Assembly: GCF_000217715.1 (NCBI RefSeq)
Contig: NC_015666.1
Location: 1,500,270-1,564,269, forward strand
Direction of reading: 5' to 3'
DNA: 64,000 nucleotides
Source of the DNA: Halopiger xanaduensis SH-6
GTDB taxonomy: Archaea > Halobacteriota > Halobacteria > Halobacteriales > Natrialbaceae
The notes under the pieces were generated by a model that had not been told where the DNA came from, did no database searches, and saw only the letters and a program-made list of their open reading frames with translations. The stretch's first letter is position 1. Each line of letters opens with the position of its first letter. Below, in pieces: positions 59,179-64,000 of this stretch. A program made the position numbers and the translations under genes.

Positions 59179-59790
59179 TCAGGCCAGTTTCGCGAACGCG
59201 AGGTTGCCCGAGATGTTCTTGATGTAGATCTCGACGACGTCGCCCTCTTCGGCGCCGGGGACGAAGATCGTGTACTCGCCCTTCTCGGCGACGCCGTCGC
59301 CCTTGCGGCCGGTGCCGGTGATCTCGACGGTGTAGGTCTTGCCCTCTTCGACGGCCTCTTGCTGCTGTTGCTGCTGGCTGCTCGCGGAGCGCTTGGTGAC
59401 CGGGCGGAACGCGCCGCAGGCGTCACAGCGCAGCATCGGCGTGCGGTCCTCGCGGACGAGACGGGTGTCCGGCAGGCCACACTCCGAACAGAGGACGTAC
59501 TCGTCGACGTAGGCGTCGACCGCCATGTCGAAGTCCTGCTCGGAGAAGGTGCCGTTGTACCGGCCGCGGCCGTCCTCGAGTTTGCCGCTGGTACCCATCT
59601 CGCGCTGGATGAACCGGTGGAGGTGTTCGTCCTCGCGCGAGAGAACGTCGGCGATCTCGCCGAGGTTGCGGAATCGGGTGAACGCGCCGTCCTTCTGGGT
59701 CTCGGCGTCGGGGATCTGGAGCCGCTGTTCGTCGCCCCCGATGTCGGGGACGTCGTCCATCGCACGGTCGAGACTCGATTCGTAATCCAT
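59179..59790 (-). CDS. Translation initiation factor aIF2 subunit beta with C-terminal TRAM domain
   Basis: A 203-residue protein. Residues about 1-140 are the aIF2/eIF5 beta core, with L-Q-I-P-D-A-E-T and R-G-R-Y-N-G. The zinc ribbon is C-S-E-C-G and C-D-A-C-G near residues 100 and 125. After a Gln-rich linker (S-S-Q-Q-Q-Q-Q-Q) residues about 148-203 form a TRAM-like nucleic-acid-binding domain: T-G-T-G-R-K-G-D-G-V-A, then G-A-E-E-G-D-V-V. This fusion is known among haloarchaeal aIF2-beta. The subunit joins aIF2 alpha and gamma to deliver initiator tRNA. Confidence 0.93.
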   Translation of the reverse strand: MDYESSLDRAMDDVPDIGGDEQRLQIPDAETQKDGAFTRFRNLGEIADVLSREDEHLHRFIQREMGTSGKLEDGRGRYNGTFSEQDFDMAVDAYVDEYVLCSECGLPDTRLVREDRTPMLRCDACGAFRPVTKRSASSQQQQQQEAVEEGKTYTVEITGTGRKGDGVAEKGEYTIFVPGAEEGDVVEIYIKNISGNLAFAKLA

Positions 59791-59899
59791 ACGCGAACGA
59801 AAGAGGTTGGAACGTAAATCCGTTCTGCTATCACGATCCGGCGACGGCGCGGCGATCGCGCATCGGCAGCCTCGAGGTCGGTCTCCGCCTCGCCGCGGG

Positions 59900-60286
59900 T
59901 TACAGCGAGTCGCCGCCCCGCTCGCTCGGCGACCCCTGTTTCTCCTCGTCCAGCGCCGCGAGGTCGCGTTCGGCGTTGGCCTCGTTCGGACTCCCCGCTT
60001 CGCCCGTAATTTCGCCGTACACCGCTTCCCGAACTTCTTCGGGGTCGTCGTACTGTTCGCCCGCCAGCCGATCGAAGACGCTGCCCAACGACTCCGTCTC
60101 GTTCGGCATGTCGATCGCCTCGTCGCCGTACTCCGTGGCCAGTTCCTCGCTCGTGACGGGGTACTCGAGGTCGCCGAGGTGGCGCTGGACGTCCTCGAAG
60201 ATGGCTTCGGTGTGCTCGGCCCGCTCCGACTTGCGCTGCCCGATACGATCCTGTGCGCGGTCGCGGTTCGGCCCGTCCTCGCTCAT
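59900..60286 (-). CDS. DUF5789-type acidic protein
   Basis: A 128-residue highly charged protein. The segment L-E-Y-P-V-T-S-E-E-L-A-T-E-Y-G-D (near residue 40) followed by L-G-S-V-F-D-R-L is typical of the haloarchaeal DUF5789 family. The rest is acidic and rich in Glu/Asp. The ATG at 60286 is chosen; the 42 upstream codons are cysteine/arginine-rich and unlikely. No function is known. Confidence 0.72.
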   Translation of the reverse strand: MSEDGPNRDRAQDRIGQRKSERAEHTEAIFEDVQRHLGDLEYPVTSEELATEYGDEAIDMPNETESLGSVFDRLAGEQYDDPEEVREAVYGEITGEAGSPNEANAERDLAALDEEKQGSPSERGGDSL

Positions 60287-60664
60287 ACCCGGCGTTTTCA
60301 CGAGGCGAGCGAAAAGGGACCGGCCGGCGTTTGCGGGGCTGAGTTGCAACTCGCGGCGACGGCTCACACACTCGCACTTCCCGACGCCGTCCCCGGAATC
60401 CGCGCGTGCCATTCGTTATCTATCCCTATTTGAGCGGCTTGCACAATCGTCAACGATAGTTTATGTGTTTCCCGTCCCAACTCGGAAGTGGCCCTGGTTG
60501 ATGGTGGCGCGTTGCCCAGCGGCTACCTGTTCTCCAGGGTCATTCGTCATTTTCGACTCGAGACGGGACGGCCCGCTCGAGCGAGTCGAGTACGGATCGC
60601 AAAATACGGCGAGCGAGCCGCCGAGATGGCGAAGACCGGTCGATACGCGCGATCTGAGAGCCGG
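60287..60664. other. Intergenic interval between the DUF5789 and F420 oxidoreductase genes
   Basis: 378 bases without a recognisable gene. Toward the DUF5789 start a minus-strand CCCTTTTCGC (plus 60311-60320) may act as a promoter. The region near 60440-60470 is AT-richer (TCAACGATAGTTTATG). Several CTCGAG palindromes occur near 60555-60590, which are common in this genome. Short frames inside look like shadows. Confidence 0.45.
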
Positions 60665-61693
60665 TTACGGCGTCGCCGTCACGTCCTTGAAGCGCGGGAA
60701 GACCTCCTCCTCGAGCACCTCGCAGAAGGCCTCCTGATCGGGGCTGTGGCTCTGGTAGACGATGTGGTTGAAGCCGGCGTCGACGTACTTCTCGGTGACG
60801 TCGACGATATCCTGGGGATCCGTCGTGATCGTCATCTCCTCTTTGAGAACCTCGGGGTCGACCTTGTCGCCGTGGTACTGCACCGTCCGCGGGTCGGCGA
60901 TGTTCGCCTCGAAGAAGATGTCGAGCATCGTCCCGCGCCACGGGAGACACGGCTCGAGAGCGGCCTCCTCGCTGTCGGGGTCGTAGGAGACGTGGAGGTG
61001 GATCGAGCGGTCCATTTCCTCTAACGAGTCGTTCCGATCGGACTTCTTGACGCCCTTCCGGACCGACGGGAAGAGTTCCTCCTGAGCGCGCTCGGGGGAT
61101 TCGAAGACCGTGACGTAGCCGTCGCCGAGGTCGCCGGCCATCCGGGCGAGCGTCGGCCCGTTGCTGGCGATGTAGACCGGCGGCATCTCGTCGGGGCCCG
61201 TGTAGAGGTTCGCCTCGTCGAACGACCAGTACTGGCCGTCGTAGCTGACGAACTCCCCTTCGAAGAGCGCGCGCATCATCCGGACCGCCTCAGCGGTCCG
61301 CTTCGCACACTCGCCGAACTCGGGCATCGGCAGGCCGAGCGGGCTCTCGTTAAGCGCCTCGCCGGAGCCGAGGCCGAGGAAGATCCGGTCGGGATACATC
61401 TCCGCGAGCGTCGCCAGCCGGTGGGCGACGTTACCCGGATGGTAGCGGTGAATGACGGCGGTGACGCCGGTCCCCATGACGAGGTCGTCCGTCCGCTCGA
61501 GCGCGGCGGGGAGCCACGACCAGGCGTTCCCGGCGTTGCCCGAGGAGCCGTCCTGCTTGTGATCGAGCCACGGGTGGAAGTGATCGCTCACCCACGCGGT
61601 GTCGAACCCCGCCTCCTCAGCGAGCTCGACCTGCTGCAGGCACTCGTCGGGCGTAAACTCCTCGAGAGATGCAAACCAGCCGAATCTGACCAT
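60665..61693 (-). CDS. F420-dependent oxidoreductase, luciferase-like monooxygenase family (TIGR03557 type)
   Basis: A 342-residue TIM-barrel flavin/F420 protein. It starts M-V-R-F-G-W-F-A-S-L-E, with D-T-A-W-V-S-D-H-F-H-P-W near residue 34. The V-I-H-R-Y-H-P-G-N-V-A-H-R block and G-L-G-S-G-E-A-L-N-E near residue 115 are the hallmarks of TIGR03557 members, and the C-terminus has V-Y-Q-S-H-S-P-D-Q. The likely cofactor is reduced F420 in place of FMN. The substrate is unknown. It sits on the same strand as tRNA-Tyr, 528 bases downstream of it. Confidence 0.88.
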   Translation of the reverse strand: MVRFGWFASLEEFTPDECLQQVELAEEAGFDTAWVSDHFHPWLDHKQDGSSGNAGNAWSWLPAALERTDDLVMGTGVTAVIHRYHPGNVAHRLATLAEMYPDRIFLGLGSGEALNESPLGLPMPEFGECAKRTAEAVRMMRALFEGEFVSYDGQYWSFDEANLYTGPDEMPPVYIASNGPTLARMAGDLGDGYVTVFESPERAQEELFPSVRKGVKKSDRNDSLEEMDRSIHLHVSYDPDSEEAALEPCLPWRGTMLDIFFEANIADPRTVQYHGDKVDPEVLKEEMTITTDPQDIVDVTEKYVDAGFNHIVYQSHSPDQEAFCEVLEEEVFPRFKDVTATP

Positions 61694-61753
61694 ATTTCTA
61701 CCTTTAGTGACGGGGCACTAAGTCCATTCTTCACGGCGAATCTAACCGACATC

Positions 61754-61777
61754 CGTGACGCCGGCGCGCCGGTCACG
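61754..61777. repeat. Near-perfect inverted repeat around a 12-bp palindrome
   Basis: CCGTGA, two bases (CG), CCGGCGCGCCGG, TCACGG. The arms pair apart from the two-base bulge. Located about 60-85 bases before the F420 oxidoreductase start, so an operator or an RNA hairpin is conceivable. Confidence 0.6.
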
Positions 61778-61800
61778 GTTTCCGCGTTCGTTTCCGATTC

Positions 61801-61818
61801 CGTCGTGGCTCCACGACG
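61801..61818. repeat. 8-bp inverted repeat with 2-base loop
   Basis: CGTCGTGG CT CCACGACG. Perfect pairing of eight bases, 24 bases beyond the preceding inverted repeat. Possible cruciform or hairpin; no known element matched. Confidence 0.6.
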
Positions 61819-62221
61819 GTTCGACGAGCGCCTCGAGCGTCGCTTTCCCATCGTGGCGGTCCGGTTCTCGAGTCCGACAACTGCTCCGGGTCGTCCGTCG
61901 CGTTACTCCCCTGGCCGGGCGCTCGCGCTCGAGGGTCGCTGCCGGCCACCCCATCGTTTCGCGTAGAGTTTTCAGACTGTGAGACAACTGTTCAGTTCCC
62001 GGAACTACACAGCGACGGACCGCTCCGCAGGCGAGACAGCGCTGCAATCACTGCCATCTCTCCCGCTGCTGTGAATTCGTCGCACGGCTCGAGGGCACGA
62101 CGTCGACTTAGTCCAGATCGCGATTTGCGGTGACTTCTCGGAAATTAATTCGGCTCATAACGGACCAATGGATGCGCAAACGCAACTCCCCTACTTTGCT
62201 ACAGTTCAACGAAGAAGGAAG

Positions 62222-62295
62222 TCCGCCCTCCCCGATTTGAACGGGGGACAAGTCGATCTACAGTCGACTGCTCTACCAGTCTGAGCTAAGGGCGG
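62222..62295 (-). tRNA. tRNA-Tyr (anticodon GTA)
   Basis: A 74-base cloverleaf on the minus strand. The acceptor CCGCCCT pairs with AGGGCGG and the discriminator is A. The D stem is GCTC/GAGC. The anticodon stem GTCGA/TCGAC encloses CTGTAGA, so the anticodon is GTA, which reads UAU/UAC tyrosine codons. The variable loop has five bases. The T stem is CCCCG/CGGGG around TTCAAAT. No intron is visible and CCA is not encoded. It is isolated, with an AT-containing AACATAAGGG (plus 62323-62332) upstream on its strand as a weak promoter. Confidence 0.93.
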
Positions 62296-62423
62296 TCGCA
62301 CTCATACGTAGCCGCCGAGGGAAACATAAGGGTTATCATTCGAACCGAACCCGAACCTGTCAGGACCGATGAACGGCAGAATGATTGATATGGGTGGCGT
62401 TTCAATGTGGTAGTATCCGCCCC

Positions 62424-63134
62424 ATGAGCAAGATCACGTTCCGCGCCGACGACGACCTCGTCGAGGAACTCGAGGCGCTCGAGACCTCGAAGAGCGAGGC
62501 GATGCGGGAGGCGCTTCGAGCGTACCTCGAGGAGGAGGAGGAGGTGAGCGGTACGTCGGTGCAGGACGGATCGGACGGGGCCGAAAACGAGAGCGCAGCG
62601 CGCGCGAACGAAACCGCGATCGACGATCTGGTTCGCGAGCGCGTCGACGAACTCCTGACGGAGCGACTAGCGGAGATGGGATACAACGCGCACGGGCGCG
62701 AGGGACAGCCGCGCCCGCAGTCGTCCCAACCGCAGGACGTAAACGTCACGATCGCGCTCGAGGACGGGCGGGCGCGGCGCGTCGACGAGGCCCAGGGTTC
62801 GGCGTCGTCACACGCACGGCCACACACGCAGGCCCGGTCCGACTCGCGAGCGGGTCGCGAGAGCGAACACGGCCGCGATCGCTCGCAGCACCCGCAGGAC
62901 GAGCCTCAGTCCCAGTCCCAGTCCCGAACGCCGAGCCGACAGCGCACGTGCGGCCAGTGCGGCGAGGACGTCGACGGCGAGCACGTCTTCTGTCCCAACT
63001 GCGGGGAGAAGGTTTCTCGCCGGTTGTTCTGCGACTGCGGCGACGAACTGCGATCGGACTGGGCGTTCTGCCCCAGCTGCGGCCGACGGACGGCGTCAGC
63101 GGACGTACTCGAGTCGAACAGTCAACGATCGTGA
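62424..63134 (+). CDS. cdrL: CdrL: ribbon-helix-helix regulator with long linker and C-terminal double zinc ribbon
   Basis: A 236-residue protein. Residues 1-38 form a ribbon-helix-helix DNA-binding domain (S-K-I-T-F-R-A-D-D-D-L-V-E-E-L-E-A-L, then S-E-A-M-R-E-A-L-R-A-Y-L). Residues about 60-85 are a helical segment, and 90-172 a Gln/Ser/Arg/His-rich, probably disordered linker with S-Q-S-Q-S-Q. The C-terminus has eight cysteines in C-x-x-C spacing or near it (C176, C179, C190, C193, C203, C205, C216, C219), giving two zinc ribbons. Position upstream of cdrS and ftsZ2 identifies it as the long Cdr protein, a regulator of that operon. The ATG at 62424 is preferred over 62385. Confidence 0.87.
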   Translation: MSKITFRADDDLVEELEALETSKSEAMREALRAYLEEEEEVSGTSVQDGSDGAENESAARANETAIDDLVRERVDELLTERLAEMGYNAHGREGQPRPQSSQPQDVNVTIALEDGRARRVDEAQGSASSHARPHTQARSDSRAGRESEHGRDRSQHPQDEPQSQSQSRTPSRQRTCGQCGEDVDGEHVFCPNCGEKVSRRLFCDCGDELRSDWAFCPSCGRRTASADVLESNSQRS

Positions 63135-63204
63135 CTGTTGTAAGACAGTGAGAGTTGCGTCTGACGAAACTTTTATTATCCAAGACAGTATTGCGTTTAT
63201 TCGC

Positions 63205-63222
63205 GTAAGACGGTCGTCTTAC
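63205..63222. repeat. 18-bp inverted pair GTAAGAC-GGTC-GTCTTAC
   Basis: A perfect inverted repeat with seven-base arms and a four-base spacer. Ribbon-helix-helix dimers bind such two-fold sites. It overlaps the expected transcription start of cdrS-ftsZ2 if TTTTATTAT at 63171-63179 is the TATA element. Confidence 0.85.
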
Positions 63223-63245
63223 AGCGGCCGACGGACGTCGGAAAC

Positions 63246-63261
63246 CGCCCGATGTCGGGCG
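63246..63261. repeat. Hairpin in the cdrS leader
   Basis: CGCCCGA TG TCGGGCG, seven-base perfect arms with a two-base loop. If transcribed it would form a stable stem in the cdrS leader RNA. Confidence 0.7.
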
Positions 63262-63331
63262 ATTCCGGTGTAAGACACGTCGCGTCAGACAGGGGCGCGT
63301 TGCCGTCTTACCTCAACGGGGAATATCAACC

Positions 63332-63511
63332 ATGGAGCGTGTGACACTGCGCATTCCGAAACAGCAGATCGAGGAGGTCGAACAGTTAGTTGACTCGGGC
63401 GAGTTCCCGAACCGGAGCGAGGCGATCCGGTCGGCCGTCCGCGAGATGATCAACGAAGAGTACGACGGACAGACCGAGCAGTCCCGTCAGCGTAATTGGG
63501 CCAAGGTGTAA
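63332..63511 (+). CDS. cdrS: CdrS: short ribbon-helix-helix regulator of cell division
   Basis: A 59-residue transcription regulator made almost entirely of one ribbon-helix-helix domain. It has strand E-R-V-T-L-R-I-P-K, helix I-E-E-V-E-Q-L-V, the turn [11 protein letters not shown] and helix V-R-E-M-I-N-E-E. A polar tail ends in N-W-A-K-V. In haloarchaea CdrS is co-transcribed with ftsZ2 and activates it. It ends two bases before the ftsZ2 ATG, and AAGGTG within its last codons serves as the ftsZ2 ribosome-binding site. Confidence 0.93.
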   Translation: MERVTLRIPKQQIEEVEQLVDSGEFPNRSEAIRSAVREMINEEYDGQTEQSRQRNWAKV

Positions 63512-63513
63512 CG

Positions 63514-64000
63514 ATGCAGGATATCGTTCAAGACGCCCTCGAGAACGCCGAACAGGAAGCCCGGCAGATGGACGCCGACATGGACGATGACGAGTTCGGC
63601 GATCCGCGAATCGTCATCGTCGGCTGCGGCGGCGCCGGCAACAACACCGTCAACCGGCTGTACAACATCGGCGTCGACGGCGCTGACACCGTGGCGATCA
63701 ACACGGACAAGCAGCACCTCAAGATGATCGAGGCCGACACGAAGATCCTGGTCGGCAAGTCGCTCACCCAGGGACTCGGCGCCGGCGGCGACCCCTCGAT
63801 GGGGGAGCGCGCGACCGAGATGGCCCAGGGCACGATCAAGGAAGTGCTCGGCGACGCGGACCTCGTGTTCGTGACCGCCGGCATGGGCGGCGGGACCGGC
63901 ACCGGCGCCGCGCCCGTCGTCTCGGAGATCGCCAAAGAGCAGGGCGCGATTGTCGTCGGCATGGTCTCGACGCCGTTCAACGTCGAGCGCGCACGTACCG
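63514..64000 (+). CDS. ftsZ2: FtsZ2 cell-division tubulin homologue, N-terminal part
   Basis: The first 162 codons are present; the gene runs off the right edge. The GTP-binding domain is recognised by [15 protein letters not shown] (near residue 32), I-N-T-D-K-Q-H-L and the tubulin signature [12 protein letters not shown] near 130. The 25-residue N-terminal extension starting M-Q-D-I-V-Q-D-A-L and the position right after cdrS identify FtsZ2, which constricts the division ring, rather than FtsZ1. Translation is likely coupled to cdrS. Confidence 0.93.
   Translation, partial: MQDIVQDALENAEQEARQMDADMDDDEFGDPRIVIVGCGGAGNNTVNRLYNIGVDGADTVAINTDKQHLKMIEADTKILVGKSLTQGLGAGGDPSMGERATEMAQGTIKEVLGDADLVFVTAGMGGGTGTGAAPVVSEIAKEQGAIVVGMVSTPFNVERART

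Larger units (their letters stand above)
61694..62221. other. Gene-free interval with two strong inverted repeats
   Basis: 528 bases without a credible gene. The only reading frames are arginine/serine-rich. Two inverted repeats stand out: 61754-61777 contains the 12-base palindrome CCGGCGCGCCGG flanked by CCGTGA and TCACGG, and 61801-61818 is CGTCGTGGCTCCACGACG. A minus-strand AT-containing GGACTTAGTGCC (plus 61713-61724) precedes the F420 gene. Beyond 62100 the interval runs up to the tRNA-Tyr 3' end. Confidence 0.5.
63135..63331 (+). promoter_or_regulatory. cdrS-ftsZ2 promoter/leader with multiple GTAAGAC elements
   Basis: The 197-base gap between cdrL and cdrS has TTTTATTAT at 63171-63179, a TATA candidate, which would place transcription start near 63200-63206, right at the inverted pair 63205-63222. 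GTAAGAC occurs at 63140-63146, 63205-63211 and 63270-63276; its reverse GTCTTAC at 63216-63222 and 63305-63311. CAAGACAGT (63181-63189) resembles TAAGACAGT (63141-63149). Two further hairpins lie at 63228-63241 and 63246-63261. The region is a likely operator for one or both Cdr proteins, and the leader downstream of the start would be about 130 bases. Confidence 0.6.

Noticed and set aside
61742-62047. Minus-strand frame with C-L-A-C near its start
   Set aside because: The frame has a single Cys pair plus C-x-x-x-x but no further fold; the composition is arginine-rich and the interval holds strong inverted repeats instead.
1-64000. Abundant CTCGAG palindromes across the window
   Set aside because: Most fall in coding DNA as Leu-Glu codons (CTC GAG). 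This is a codon-usage effect in a GC-rich acidic proteome, not a dispersed regulatory repeat.
1-64000. Insertion sequences, integrases, CRISPR arrays, rRNA genes and proviruses
   Set aside because: Looked for by eye in translated frames and for spaced repeats; none could be supported.

Overview
The window is a gene-dense, GC-rich chromosomal segment from a haloarchaeon (class Halobacteria; Natrialbales looks likely but is only an inference). The grounds are the strongly acidic predicted proteins, leaderless starts with TATA-like elements about 26 bases upstream, the archaeal translation factors aIF1A and aIF2-beta, the bacterioruberin genes (crtB, crtD, lyeJ, cruF), a bacterio-opsin-activator type regulator and the CdrL/CdrS/FtsZ2 cell-division locus. 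I see no insertion sequence, integrase, CRISPR array, rRNA or provirus. One tRNA gene (Tyr) is present.

Layout. 1-6.1 kb: start of a glycerate kinase, an MFS transporter, a malic enzyme with a phosphotransacetylase-like domain, a PRC-barrel protein and an M14 carboxypeptidase. 6.2-13.5 kb: a plus-strand run with acyl-CoA dehydrogenase, the large subunit of B12-dependent methylmalonyl-CoA mutase, an alpha/beta hydrolase, a tightly coupled SDR-cupin-FAH operon and a threonine-synthase-like enzyme. 13.5-21.4 kb: metallophosphoesterase, zinc-ribbon microproteins, a sugar isomerase/epimerase-like protein, a membrane-fused spermidine-synthase-like protein and a large acidic Tat-exported protein. 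21.5-29.6 kb: ArsA-type ATPase with a coupled small partner, CstA transporter, YchF GTPase, class V aminotransferase and a methyltransferase. 29.8-41.1 kb: a MEDS-GAFx3 histidine kinase, NAD(P)H-hydrate dehydratase, phosphoribosyltransferase, ERCC4 nuclease, kinase-like phosphotransferase, BrkB, YwbE, a metallo-hydrolase, MsrB and an archaeal ornithine-cyclodeaminase-type protein.

41.2-47.5 kb is a C50 carotenoid locus: a BAT-type regulator, crtB and a 53-residue membrane microprotein on the plus strand face crtD-lyeJ-cruF on the minus strand. 47.8-53 kb holds a formate/nitrite channel fused to two Usp domains, a 39-residue protein, aIF1A (GTG start), a YkgJ-like cysteine cluster protein, a second FAH protein and small hypotheticals. 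53-58.4 kb is a minus-strand cobamide salvage/assembly operon, cbiB-cobS-cobY-cobT-cobD-cbiZ, with overlapping genes; it would supply the cofactor needed by the mutase at 7.5 kb. An HAD protein and aIF2-beta with a C-terminal TRAM domain follow.

The right end carries an F420-dependent oxidoreductase, tRNA-Tyr, and cdrL-cdrS-ftsZ2. The leader between cdrL and cdrS contains several copies of a GTAAGAC element in both orientations, including an 18-bp inverted pair. This is the strongest candidate in the window for a new regulatory observation. Functions come from recognisable motifs and gene order only; no database search was possible.
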